DNA of 64,000 bases from CAMASH01 sp041746635 (GTDB lineage: Bacteria > Verrucomicrobiota > Verrucomicrobiia > Chthoniobacterales > Terrimicrobiaceae), in NCBI GenBank assembly GCA_041746635.1, contig JBGTGQ010000014.1, positions 30,004 through 94,003 of the forward strand. The letters run 5' to 3'. Positions within the stretch are counted from its first letter, which is position 1; each line of letters opens with the position of its first letter. Positions 9,198 through 18,656 of the stretch are shown here, piece by piece. The notes beneath the pieces were generated by a model. It saw only the letters and a program-made list of their open reading frames with translations, was not told the origin of the DNA and did no database searches. The position numbers and the translations under genes were made by a program.

Positions 9198-11369
9198 GTG
9201 AAATTCACGGAGAACCAGCAGCTTTTCGGCTTTGATCCCACGGAGGCCATTGTCGCGGTGGAGTTCTCCGAGCCCGACAGCGCGGAGATTTTTCTGCGCC
9301 ACAGAGATGGTTCCACCGAGGTTCAGCGGGAAAAATTTTCGCCGTTTTTCTGGAATGCGGAAGCGGGTGAACCACTGACGGGTGCGCAACCGCTCAATCA
9401 CCTCGCAAAAACGCCGGACTGGCTGAGCCATCAAAATGCCCGGGCGGAACGGCAAAAGACCGGGGCGGTTTTCGCCATCAATGATCCCGTGCAGCAATAC
9501 CTGACCGCCTCCGGCCGCACGCTTTTCAAGGGCATGGCCTTCGAGGAACTGCGCCGGATGCAGCTCGATATCGAGACGGCATCCACCGAGGGATTTGAGT
9601 TTTCCAGTGCCGAGCGCGATGCCATCACCGCAATTGCTTTGAGCGACAGTTCCGGCTGGGAGGAGATCGCGGTGGTGGAACACGGTGCGGGAGAGTCCGA
9701 ACGCGCGGCTTTGGCCTGGTTGACAGCCAGGATTCAAGAACGCGACCCCGACGTGATCGAGGGACACAATCTTTTCAAATTCGATCTGCCCTATCTGACC
9801 GCAAGGGCGAAAAAGCTAAAGGTCCGTCTGGCCTGGGGACGCGACGGCTCGCCGCTCAAATCGCGTCCGTCCCGCCTGCAAATCGCGGAGAAAACGATTC
9901 AGTATCCCAAGTTTACCATCCGCGGACGCCACCTCGTGGACACCTGGATGCTGGCGCAATATTACGATGTGTCCTCGCGCGAATTGGAAAGCTTCGGCCT
10001 CAAAAGTGTGGCCCGGCATTTCGGGGTGGCGGAGAAAGCGCGCGTGGTGCTGGACGGGGCGGAGATGCAACGGGCTTACCGCGAGGATGAGAGCGCCTTT
10101 CGCACTTATGCGTTGCAGGATGTGCGGGAGACACGGGCCGTGGCCGGCCTTCTCAGCCGGAGTTATTTCATCCAGGCGCAAATCTTTCCCTACAATTACC
10201 AGGACGTGATCATTCGCGGCAACGCGACGAAGATTGACGCGCTGTTCCTGCGCGAATACCTGCGGCGCGGTCAGGCCCTGCCCGAGACGCCGGAGACGCG
10301 GCCCTTCGAGGGCGGCTACACCGACATCTTTGAGACTGGCGTAATTGGCGACGTCTGGCACTGCGACGTGACTTCGCTTTATCCCTCGGTGATGCTGGCC
10401 TTCGGCTTTGTGCCGAGGAGCGACACGCTCGGTGTCTTTCGCGAACTGCTGGGGGATTTGCGCACCTTCCGGCTCGAAGCCAAGACCGCGTTGAAGTCCG
10501 CCCCGGATGCCGCCGAACGCGCACGCCTGGACGCCTTGCAGACGACGTTTAAGATTTTGATCAACTCGTTTTACGGCTATCTCGGATTTGCCCAGGGGCA
10601 CTTTGCCGATTTCGACGCGGCGGAAAACGTGACCTCGAAAGGACGGGAAATTCTGCGCGGGATGGTGGACTGGCTGGTCGCACAGGGCGCGCGCGTGATT
10701 GAGATCGACACGGACGGAATCTATTTTCGACCACCGGAAGGAAAAACCGTGGAGGAACTGGAGCAGGGACTCGCCGCCGAACTGCCCGCAGGCATCGAGG
10801 TGGAATTCGACAAACGCTACGCGGCCATGTTCAGCTACAAGGCCAAAAACTACGCCCTGCTGGAGGAATCCGGTGCCATGGTCATCAAGGGAGCCGCCCT
10901 CAAATCGCGCGGCATGGAGCCTTTTCTGCGCGACTATCTGGAAGCGTTGCTTCGTCTCCTGCTTGAAGGGAAACCCGATCAAGCAGCCGCCCTGCGGGAA
11001 GAATTGATCGCGAACATCCGCAACCGAGAACTGCCCATCAAGGCACTGGCCAAGACGGAATCCCTGCAGGATTCGCTCGCGGCTTACCAAAAGAAAATCG
11101 GAACCTCCTCCCGCAATCGTTCCGCCGCCTTCGAGCTCGCGATCAAAAGCGGACGGAGCTATCAGGCCGGCGACCAGGTCAGTTATTATGTCACCGGAGT
11201 GAAGAAAAAAGTCACCGCCTACGAAAATGCCCGGCTGGTCGCAGAGTGGAACCCGGATTCGCGCGACGAAAACGTGGAATACTACGCAGGCAAACTGGAG
11301 GAACTGGCAAAGAAGTTTGAGGAGTTCGTCCCGCGGGCATCTCGACAGGATGATCTTTTTTCCCTTTAA
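9198..11369 (+). CDS. Family-B DNA polymerase (PolB-type, exonuclease and polymerase domains)
   Basis: A complete B-family polymerase of about 723 residues. Proofreading motifs are present: Exo I MQLDIETAS, Exo II EGHNLFKFDLPYL and Exo III YALQDVRET. Polymerase motifs follow: A DVTSLYPSVM, B KILINSFYGYLG, C EIDTDGIYF and the YKAKNYAL (KxY) motif. All catalytic carboxylates are retained, so it should be active. I start at the GTG at 9198 (VKFTENQQLFGFD); an alternative TTG at 9138 would add 20 residues read from AT-richer DNA. Bacterial family-B polymerases are usually repair or translesion enzymes (Pol II), but this sequence does not look like E. coli PolB and may be closer to archaeal enzymes, which only a tree can settle. 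Confidence 0.93.
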   Translation: MKFTENQQLFGFDPTEAIVAVEFSEPDSAEIFLRHRDGSTEVQREKFSPFFWNAEAGEPLTGAQPLNHLAKTPDWLSHQNARAERQKTGAVFAINDPVQQYLTASGRTLFKGMAFEELRRMQLDIETASTEGFEFSSAERDAITAIALSDSSGWEEIAVVEHGAGESERAALAWLTARIQERDPDVIEGHNLFKFDLPYLTARAKKLKVRLAWGRDGSPLKSRPSRLQIAEKTIQYPKFTIRGRHLVDTWMLAQYYDVSSRELESFGLKSVARHFGVAEKARVVLDGAEMQRAYREDESAFRTYALQDVRETRAVAGLLSRSYFIQAQIFPYNYQDVIIRGNATKIDALFLREYLRRGQALPETPETRPFEGGYTDIFETGVIGDVWHCDVTSLYPSVMLAFGFVPRSDTLGVFRELLGDLRTFRLEAKTALKSAPDAAERARLDALQTTFKILINSFYGYLGFAQGHFADFDAAENVTSKGREILRGMVDWLVAQGARVIEIDTDGIYFRPPEGKTVEELEQGLAAELPAGIEVEFDKRYAAMFSYKAKNYALLEESGAMVIKGAALKSRGMEPFLRDYLEALLRLLLEGKPDQAAALREELIANIRNRELPIKALAKTESLQDSLAAYQKKIGTSSRNRSAAFELAIKSGRSYQAGDQVSYYVTGVKKKVTAYENARLVAEWNPDSRDENVEYYAGKLEELAKKFEEFVPRASRQDDLFSL

Positions 11370-11388
11370 CCCGAAGAAGGGGAGTCGG

Positions 11389-11518
11389 ACCGCGGATGAC
11401 GCGGATTCAGCGGATGGAAATAATGAAGTCCGTCCCGAATGGCACTAACCCGTGGCATCGGCATCCTGCCGATGATCCTCCTGAAATCTTAATCCGCCCG
11501 ATCCGTGCCATCCGCGGT
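11389..11518. repeat. Inverted repeat pair between convergent genes
   Basis: The left arm at 11389-11417 begins ACCGCGGATGACGCGGAT. The right arm at 11491-11518 ends ATCCGTGCCATCCGCGGT and is nearly its reverse complement. Between them, 11456-11474 is a perfect small hairpin, CATCGGC/GCCGATG around ATCCT. The right arm is translated as the last residues of the gene on the minus strand. Confidence 0.7.
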
Positions 11519-12058
11519 AAAACTTCCGCGTTTCCGTCCCAAGCGCTGATGCAGCGCAAACCCGGCTACAGCCATAGGCGGCAGGGCCAGAAAAGGCCAG
11601 TAGGCCAGCGCGGGAGCACGGGGTGGAGCGGCGGTGATGTCGCAGGCCAGAAAAGCTTCGCGGTCTGCGTGGATAGCCCGCACCACCAGCTCGGACTTTC
11701 CGGCTGATCGGACCGGCACAATGGCGGAGTAGAGAAATTTGTTTTGGGAATGCCCGCGGGTGGCAGGAATATTGTCGCTGTTGGACTTCATGCTGCAGCA
11801 CGGTGGCAGCCAATCCTCCGAGGCGGAGGACTGGGGAGACCAGGAGACAGCCACTGCCGCGTCCATAACCGATTCGCCACTTTTGACATCCTGCACGAGA
11901 ACGCTCACATCCACCGGCCCGGCCCGCAAGGGCACGGGTGAGGCAAAAATCGTCAGATCCATTCCATCGACGGTCTGCCGGGCAATGATCACCCCGCCGT
12001 CGCCCAGACAGGGAGCGAGGGTGCAAAGCAGACATCCGAAAAGGCGCAATAATTTCAT
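11489..12058 (-). CDS. Hypothetical exported protein with a C-terminal membrane segment
   Basis: I do not recognise the family. The 189-residue product starts with a signal peptide (MKLLRLFGCLLCTLAPCLG). A beta-rich middle follows (DLTIFASPVPLRAGPVDVSV, then VQDVKSG), which reads like an immunoglobulin-like or FixH/YtkA-type periplasmic domain. A hydrophobic segment, ALAYWPFLALPPMAVAGFAL, precedes a basic tail. The topology would be a periplasmic domain anchored by one C-terminal helix. The last ten residues (FTADGTDRAD) are encoded by the right arm of an intergenic inverted repeat, so the original C-terminus may have been replaced. It lies immediately downstream of odhB on the same strand, with a gap of 26 bases. 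Confidence 0.6.
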   Translation of the reverse strand: MKLLRLFGCLLCTLAPCLGDGGVIIARQTVDGMDLTIFASPVPLRAGPVDVSVLVQDVKSGESVMDAAVAVSWSPQSSASEDWLPPCCSMKSNSDNIPATRGHSQNKFLYSAIVPVRSAGKSELVVRAIHADREAFLACDITAAPPRAPALAYWPFLALPPMAVAGFALHQRLGRKRGSFTADGTDRAD

Positions 12059-12084
12059 CCAGCTCCGACCAGGTCAGTAACCTC

Positions 12085-13161
<1,077 letters not shown>

Positions 13162-13334
13162 GATGGAATGCCCCTCGAACGTAGTGAGTGAGCTTGCCGG
13201 AGGCAACCTCGAAAGGGCGAAGGAATCGAAGCAGGGTGCGGGACATAATTCCGAAAGCTAGGAAGAAGGGTGAGAGGGGAATTTGGGAGAGTCGCGTGCA
13301 ACATTCTGAGCCACAACTTGGCCTCATCCCATAG

Positions 13335-13359
13335 CCCAGGGTTGCGAAGCTACCCTGGG
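13335..13359. repeat. Hairpin repeat, copy 1 (CCCAGGGT/ACCCTGGG)
   Basis: Perfect eight-base arms CCCAGGGT and ACCCTGGG enclose TGCGAAGCT. A second, inverted copy lies at 13417-13443. The two copies differ by a compensated base pair in the stem. Confidence 0.8.
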
Positions 13360-13416
13360 TATATGGGATACCATATATCAACCCCGCCAAGGGTTGCTTC
13401 CCTCCTGCTGAGCCCA

Positions 13417-13443
13417 CCCCAAGGCAGCTTCGCAACCTTGGGG
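13417..13443. repeat. Hairpin repeat, copy 2, inverted relative to copy 1
   Basis: Arms CCCCAAGG and CCTTGGGG enclose CAGCTTCGCAA. Read on the minus strand it matches copy 1 except that a G-C stem pair has become A-T and one loop-side base differs. Together the copies bound a segment of about 110 bases with the look of a MITE or REP pair. Confidence 0.8.
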
Positions 13444-13809
13444 GGATCGGAATTCCGCCGAAAAAATTGTCCCGCACCCATTGAGCAAACGATGAAGACA
13501 TGAAAGTTTCACACTCTGCCGAGCAAATCCTCTTTCCTATCCGCTTTCCTGAGCAATCGGAGCGAGGCAAATCCCACCAGGAAATGGCGCACGCCTCAGC
13601 CCGTCCCGTTCAGAAATTCCGATGACGACATTCGCCCGCCAATCCCCCGGTAGGGTGAGCGTCCCGCCCGAAGAGTCAGAGCCTGTCTGAAAATGGTCTC
13701 GGATATAAGTTTGGAAATTCCATGATAGGTGACAAAAGAACAGAGAGGAAGTTACACATAGGCTTGACAAAGGCGAAAGAGGCGGTTGGCCATTCCTATC
13801 CGCAGGGCA
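13444..13809. other. Gene-free stretch with one repeat core
   Basis: No credible gene is seen. Position 13649-13670 holds the repeat GGTAGGGTGAGCGTCCCGCC, nearly identical to 22235-22256 after the ROK kinase gene. Bases near 13680 (GAGCCTGTCTGAAAATGG) resemble ends seen on some insertion sequences, but no matching opposite end was found. Confidence 0.5.
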
Positions 13810-14245
13810 AGGGATTCTTCCGGTTTTATAATGGGTAAGATCGAGCTTCCCACAAAAGAAGAGAATGCGGGTGCGATAGTTATGGAAGGAACGAATGCCG
13901 CGGGCATTGGCTTTGATGACTTGGATTTTGCTGTTGAGGCCCTCGGTCACCGCGTTGGTAATGGGGTGGCACAGATAAGTGAGGATGTTTTCCAGGTGAC
14001 GCTTGCGTTGCTTCCTGCGGCAGGCCGTTGCCAGAGGGCCTCGGCCGTGGCTTGGTCACAGCCCTCAATGACCCCCAAGTGCGCTCCGGCGCATGGTCCG
14101 CCATCGCGCAGGGCTTCCCACACTCCGGGCAGGGCACTTCATGCCCCTGACTCCACTCCAACCCGATTTCCACCCTCCGCTCATTCATGTCCAGCTTTAC
14201 TCTGCTTATCTCCCAAGGACTCTTGACTCCCTATAACATCGCGTA
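13810..14245 (-). pseudogene. Decayed, internally deleted ISL3-family transposase
   Basis: The minus strand first encodes an ISL3-type N-terminus: GVKSPWEISRVKLD followed by RRVEIGLEWSQGHEVPCPEC, GKPCAMADHAPERTW, a Cys-rich zinc-finger head. An in-frame TAG lies just upstream of it. In another frame it then encodes the ISL3 C-terminus: RHLENILTYLCHPITNAVTE, GLNSKIQVIKANARGIRSFH and NYRTRILFFCGKLDL. The roughly 250 residues that should lie between (the DDE catalytic core) are missing; only a scrap such as VIEGCDQATAEALWQRP remains. So the element is dead: nonsense codon, large internal deletion and frameshift. Clear terminal inverted repeats were not found. Confidence 0.8.
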
Positions 14246-14378
14246 ATGCCCGTGCAGTTCATTATCCAGTATTTGTTCTTGTCTGGCACCTAGAGTGATG
14301 CCGACAGCGTAAAAACGCCGAGCCTTCCTTTTGTCTTGCCCTGGCACGGCTAACAATTCACTTCGTCTAGTTCGGCAC

Positions 14379-15668
14379 ATGTGTTCATACGATGCGATCA
14401 TCATCGGGGGCGGACCCGGCGGCAGCACGGCGGGAAGCGCGCTGGCCCAAGGCGGGAAAAAGGTTCTGATCCTGGAACGCGAGCGTTTTCCCCGCTTTCA
14501 CGTCGGCGAATCCCTCATCCCCTACGCCAATGATGAACTCCGCCGCATCGGGGCCTGGGACAAAGTATCCGCGGGAGGATTCATGCCCAAATATGGCGCC
14601 GAATTTGTGCTGGGAAATTCGGGCGCCGGCGTGCGCATTTTTTTTGGCCGCCATCTGCCCGCGGCCTACGCTCAGACCTTTCAGGTTGAGCGTGCCCGTT
14701 TTGACCATCTGCTGCTCGATCACGCCGTCAGTTCCGGCTGCGAAGTCTGGCAGGAAACCCGGGTGGAAACGGTTGCGGTTTCTGATGACGGCGTTTCGGT
14801 GGTGTGTGTTCGGCACGGCGAAAAGCAGGAGGTGCGCGCCCGCTGGATCTTCGACGCGAGCGGACGCGAGGCTCTGCTCGGCAAGCAACTCAACCTGCCC
14901 AAGACCGACCTGGGGATGCCGAAACGCTTCGCCACCTTCGCCCATTTCCGCCACGTGCAACGCAATGACCCACCGGCCGAGGGTCACATCACCGTGGTGC
15001 GGCTGGAATTTGGTTGGTTCTGGATGATCCCGCTCGATGCCGAGAAAACCTCCGTGGGGCTGGTGCAGACTCTGGAGCATTTCCGCGCGACGGGACTGAC
15101 GCCCGGCGAGTGTTTTGCCAAAGTAGTGGCCTCCACCAAGGAATTGCAACGTCGCATGGGGGAGGCCGAACGAGTGAGCGAATACTTCTTCGCCGGCGAC
15201 TACAGCTTTCGTCACTTGCAAAATGCCGGGCCGCGATGGCTGCTCATCGGCGATGCGGCCGGTTTCATCGATCCCATTTTTTCCTCCGGGGTGATGCTGG
15301 CCATCAAGTCCGGCTACCTCGCCGCCACGGAAGTGCTGGCAGCCGACCGGGCGGGCCGGCCGCTTTCCCGGCGTGCGCAGGCCCGCTACACCCGCAAGGT
15401 CGGTAAAATGTGCGGGGTCTTCGTGCGCATGATCAAAATGTTTTACGACAGAGACGCCTTCGAGGTCTTCATGTCGCCGGCTCCCGAGATCCACACCGAG
15501 CGCGCTGTGCAAAATGTCGTCGCGGGCAACACCGACCTCCCCTGGCGGTTCCGGCTGCGGCTTTGGTATTTTTACGCCATTTGCGCCCTTCAAAAACACA
15601 TCCCTCTCGCGCCACGTCTGACCCTTGCGGAGGACGCTCCGGCGGAGCCGGGCGCCCGGTCGTTTTAG
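14379..15668 (+). CDS. FAD-dependent oxidoreductase, flavin-dependent halogenase-like
   Basis: A 429-residue flavoprotein. The N-terminus is a Rossmann FAD site (YDAIIIGGGPGGSTAGSALA) followed by LILERERFPRFHVGESLIPY, a signature shared by flavin-dependent halogenases and geranylgeranyl-reductase-like enzymes. GWFWMIPL matches the WxWxIP motif of halogenases. The second FAD motif is LIGDAAGFIDPIFSSGVMLA. Those enzymes use reduced FAD to halogenate an aromatic or pyrrole substrate, or to reduce a polyprenyl chain; the sequence alone does not separate these options. No biosynthetic cluster or carrier protein is nearby. I start at the ATG at 14379, directly before the Rossmann strand; a TTG at 14331 would add 16 residues of no family character. 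Confidence 0.72.
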   Translation: MCSYDAIIIGGGPGGSTAGSALAQGGKKVLILERERFPRFHVGESLIPYANDELRRIGAWDKVSAGGFMPKYGAEFVLGNSGAGVRIFFGRHLPAAYAQTFQVERARFDHLLLDHAVSSGCEVWQETRVETVAVSDDGVSVVCVRHGEKQEVRARWIFDASGREALLGKQLNLPKTDLGMPKRFATFAHFRHVQRNDPPAEGHITVVRLEFGWFWMIPLDAEKTSVGLVQTLEHFRATGLTPGECFAKVVASTKELQRRMGEAERVSEYFFAGDYSFRHLQNAGPRWLLIGDAAGFIDPIFSSGVMLAIKSGYLAATEVLAADRAGRPLSRRAQARYTRKVGKMCGVFVRMIKMFYDRDAFEVFMSPAPEIHTERAVQNVVAGNTDLPWRFRLRLWYFYAICALQKHIPLAPRLTLAEDAPAEPGARSF

Positions 15669-15729
15669 AACCGAGGCAGACGGGAATTTTTCGCGTGCGT
15701 TTGCCCGTGCGGGCTGAAACGGTGCTGGC

Positions 15730-17061
15730 ATGAGCGAGGGCAAGGACAACGCAGGCCTGGCCAGGACCATCGGGCTCTTCGCCCTCGTGGTCTATGGCGT
15801 GGGCGACATGGTGGGCGCGGGCATCTACGGCACCATCGGCGTGGCGGCGGGGAAAATGGGTAACGCGGTCTGGCTGGGCTTCGCCGTTTCGATGGTGGCG
15901 GCGTTGCTGACCGGTCTCACCTATGCGTCGCTGGCGTCGCGGTATCCACGGGCGGCCGGCGCGGCCTTTGTCACCCAGCGGGCTTACGGGTGGAAATTTC
16001 TTTCCTACGTGGTGGGTCTGGCGGTGGCGTGTTCGGGACTGACCTCGATGGCGACGGGGAGCCGGGTCTTTGCCGCGACCCTGCAGCCCATGGTGGGCGG
16101 GCTGCCGCTGTGGGTGATTTTTCTGGGCTTCATCGCCGCGCTGACTTGGGTAAACCTGCGCGGCATCCGGGAATGCGTGTGGGTGAACATGGTCTGCACG
16201 GCCATCGAGGTGGGAGGACTCCTGTTTATCATTGCGGTGAGCGCGCGGTATGTCGGAGGGGTGAATTATTTGGAAACGCCCCCGGGGGAGGGCGGGCTGA
16301 CGCTGCCACTGGTGATGTCCGGCGCGGTGCTGACCTTCTACGCGTTCGTGGGCTTTGAGGATTTGCTGAATTTATCGGAGGAGGTGAAAGACCCCCAACG
16401 CACGATGCCTTGGGGCATCATTCTGGCGGTGGGGTGCGCGACGATCCTCTACATGTTGGTCAGTGTGGCGGCGATTTCCGTGGTGCCGTACGGCAGCCTG
16501 GCAAATCCAGCCCTTGGTGCGCCGCTGGCCCAAATCACCAAGGTGGCGGCCCCGTGGATGCCGCATCAGATTTTCACCGCCATCACCCTCTTCGCCGTGG
16601 CCAACACCGCGTTGATGAATTTCATCATGGGGTCGCGCCTCATTTACGGCATGGCCGGACAGGGACTGCTGCCGGCGATGCTCGGGAAGGTCCATCCCGT
16701 GCGCAAGACGCCGCACGTGGCCATCGTGGTGCTGGCGGCGATCGTGGCAATCCTGGCTTTTGTGGGCAACATCAAGGAACTGGCTTCGGCGACGAGTTTA
16801 TTGCTCCTGCTGGTTTTCGGCCTGATGAATGCGGCGCTCATCGTGCTGAGACTTCGCCCGGGCGAGGCGCGCGGACGGTTCGAGGTGCCATTGATCGTGC
16901 CCGTGGCGGGCGGTTTGGTTTGTCTGGCACTGATTGGCTCGCGCCTGAGCAGCATGGAAAAAGAACCCCAGGCTCCCCTCATCGCGGCGGCGATGCTGGC
17001 GGGAATTGCGGCTCTTTTTTTTGTGATGAACCCGAAGGCGGTCGCGCCGCCCGAGGCATGA
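15730..17061 (+). CDS. APC-superfamily amino-acid permease
   Basis: A 443-residue inner-membrane transporter with about 12 hydrophobic segments. The first helix has the APC signature around VVYGVGDMVGAGIYGTIG, where the broken helix binds the amino-acid backbone, followed by the conserved region SLASRYPRAAGAAFVTQRAY. A later part has NTALMNFIMGSRLIYGMAGQ and HPVRKTPHVAIV, typical of the family's cytoplasmic loop between helices 8 and 9. Transport is probably proton-coupled uptake or exchange; the substrate cannot be read from sequence. It starts 61 bases after the halogenase-like gene on the same strand and converges with the spermidine-synthase-like gene, leaving seven bases between stops. 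Confidence 0.88.
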   Translation: MSEGKDNAGLARTIGLFALVVYGVGDMVGAGIYGTIGVAAGKMGNAVWLGFAVSMVAALLTGLTYASLASRYPRAAGAAFVTQRAYGWKFLSYVVGLAVACSGLTSMATGSRVFAATLQPMVGGLPLWVIFLGFIAALTWVNLRGIRECVWVNMVCTAIEVGGLLFIIAVSARYVGGVNYLETPPGEGGLTLPLVMSGAVLTFYAFVGFEDLLNLSEEVKDPQRTMPWGIILAVGCATILYMLVSVAAISVVPYGSLANPALGAPLAQITKVAAPWMPHQIFTAITLFAVANTALMNFIMGSRLIYGMAGQGLLPAMLGKVHPVRKTPHVAIVVLAAIVAILAFVGNIKELASATSLLLLLVFGLMNAALIVLRLRPGEARGRFEVPLIVPVAGGLVCLALIGSRLSSMEKEPQAPLIAAAMLAGIAALFFVMNPKAVAPPEA

Positions 17062-17068
17062 CGACCGG

Positions 17069-17746
17069 TCAATCGTCCTGCTTCACGCCGAGATAAATGC
17101 GGTGGGCCGCCCGCTTTGCCCGCTCGTGGGCCTTGGCCGGCACTTCCTCCACCTCGAACCCCGCCCGGGCGAAACTTGCCTCAAAAGCGGGTTCCCGCTC
17201 CGCCGACCAGAAGGCGACCCGCCCGGCGGGTTTGAGAGAACGACGGATGAGGGAAATTCCTTTGCGGTCGTAGAGTTGCGAGTTGGCCCGTTGCACGAAA
17301 GATGTCGGCCCGTTGTCCACATCGAGCAGAATCGCATCGTAACGCGCCGCACCTTTTTTGATGCAGTCAAAAACATCACCGGTGAAAATTTCCACCCGCG
17401 GATCGTCCAGCAAACGCCCATTCAAGTCGCCTAGAAATTCCCGGTTCCAAGCCACCACTTCCGGCAGCAATTCCGCCACTTCCGCGATCGCTTGGGGGCC
17501 GGTCAATTCCAACACCCGCCGCAGGCTGAAGCCCAGGCCCAGACCGCCAATCAGCACGCGGGGTTTCTGGCGATGGGGCCGCCAGGCACAGGCCAGATCC
17601 GCCAGCAACAGCTCGGAAACCGTCGAGTTGGAACCCATGAGCTGGCGTCCGTTCAGTTTCAAAAAATACTCGCCGTCGTGCTCGTGCAGGGAAAAGCGCG
17701 ACCCGTCGGGCGTGCGGGTCTCGGCCAGGTTTCGGAAAGGTTTCAT
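17069..17746 (-). CDS. Spermidine-synthase-like methyltransferase-fold protein
   Basis: A 225-residue protein with a class I SAM-dependent-methyltransferase fold of the polyamine synthase type. The nucleotide-binding loop is VLIGGLGLGFSLRRVLEL, followed by the acidic strand end AIAEVAELLPEVVAWNREF, EIFTGDVFDCI and ILLDVDNGPTSFV in the active-site position. Canonical spermidine synthases carry GGGDGG and two catalytic Asp; this protein has GGLGLG, so aminopropyl transfer is uncertain. Similar proteins are annotated as spermine/spermidine synthase family. I use the ATG at 17746, which removes 38 upstream residues without family character. A divergent spacer of about 255 bases separates it from the GNAT gene. 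Confidence 0.75.
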   Translation of the reverse strand: MKPFRNLAETRTPDGSRFSLHEHDGEYFLKLNGRQLMGSNSTVSELLLADLACAWRPHRQKPRVLIGGLGLGFSLRRVLELTGPQAIAEVAELLPEVVAWNREFLGDLNGRLLDDPRVEIFTGDVFDCIKKGAARYDAILLDVDNGPTSFVQRANSQLYDRKGISLIRRSLKPAGRVAFWSAEREPAFEASFARAGFEVEEVPAKAHERAKRAAHRIYLGVKQDD

Positions 17747-18001
17747 GAAAATTTCAAGGCCTCTCCGCGGAAAATCACGGTCGGCACAAGCGGGAGTTTT
17801 TATGGCAGCATTCCCTGCCGGGTGATAGGAAGAATACATGTCCAGCACGGACACGCGCAATCAGCCTCTTCTCTCCGGCGGTAAAAATACGGCCTCGAAA
17901 GTCCACCCCGCGTGGTGTCAAGCCGTCGGCATATCCGCTTATCGATCGAAACCCACCCGACCGGGCGAACTCGCCCGGGCGTTGGGACGTCGGAGAGAAA
18001 T

Positions 18002-18310
18002 ATGAGTGAGCCAAATAATAATCCTGCGGATGATCAGGTCCGGGACAATTCCTCGCAAAGCCGCTTTGAGATTCATCTCGGCAGTCAGGTGGCCGTGGCC
18101 GAATACCAAATCGAAGGCCATCGCATGCTTTTCACCCACACCGGCGTGCCCCCGGAATTCCGTGGCCAGGGCATCGCCGAAAGATTGGTCCTGGCAGGAT
18201 TTCACGCCGCCCGCGCCAGACAGCTTAAAATTGTTCCGGTCTGTAGTTACGTTGCCGCCGTGCTGAAACGACATCCCGAGTTCCACACCGCCCCAGAGAA
18301 TAATCCATGA
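18002..18310 (+). CDS. Small GNAT-fold N-acetyltransferase (YjdJ type)
   Basis: A product of about 102 residues matching the minimal GCN5-related family (YjdJ, Pfam Acetyltransf_CG). It contains FEIHLGSQVAVAEYQIEGHR, the stretch FTHTGVPPEFRGQGIAERLV with an acetyl-CoA loop of the form RGQGIA, and KIVPVCSYVAAVLKRHPEF, which gives the family's PxCxY...RHPE ending. Known members are small cytoplasmic acetyltransferases of uncertain substrate. The ATG at 18002 is preferred over an upstream ATG at 17912 because the extension reads low-complexity basic sequence. It overlaps the S4-domain gene by four bases, so the two are coupled. Confidence 0.82.
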   Translation: MSEPNNNPADDQVRDNSSQSRFEIHLGSQVAVAEYQIEGHRMLFTHTGVPPEFRGQGIAERLVLAGFHAARARQLKIVPVCSYVAAVLKRHPEFHTAPENNP

Positions 18311-18543
18311 ACTCTCCCGATCGCGCCGCCGCCAAAGTTATCATGCTGGACACCACCCCGATCGAACTCTGTCGATTCCTTAAACTCGGCGGACTGGTGC
18401 AGAGCGGCGGCGAGGCCAAACACCTCATTCGCGGCGGACAGGTGTTGCTCAACGGCGAAGTCGAAACCCGCAAGGGCAAAAAACTCGCCCCGGGCGACCG
18501 CGTCACCTTTCAGGGCCGAACTCTGATCGTCCAACTGCGCTGA
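18307..18543 (+). CDS. S4-domain RNA-binding protein (YbcJ/YaaA type)
   Basis: A 78-residue protein that is nearly all S4 domain: ELCRFLKLGGLVQSGGEAKH, then LIRGGQVLLNGEVETRKGKK and LAPGDRVTF. The SGGEAKHLIRxGxVxxNG pattern is diagnostic. Such mini-S4 proteins bind structured RNA, probably rRNA or ribosome assembly intermediates. Its start overlaps the GNAT gene's stop by four bases. A 113-base spacer follows before the DUF3300 gene. The family call is firm; the specific role is not known. Confidence 0.9.
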   Translation: MNSPDRAAAKVIMLDTTPIELCRFLKLGGLVQSGGEAKHLIRGGQVLLNGEVETRKGKKLAPGDRVTFQGRTLIVQLR

Positions 18544-18656
18544 TATTGGAAGGGCACGGGCCCTCGGATTCTATCCCCGCGTCAAGCGAGGAAATTATTT
18601 CGCGTTGTCGTGAATATATCCCGCGCTGAAGCGTCATCAGTTGCGAATCAATTACT

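Noticed and set aside
13537..13950. 137-residue minus-strand open frame taken as a gene
   Set aside because: Its first half is the ISL3 C-terminus and the rest is read-through of spacer; better treated as part of the pseudogene.
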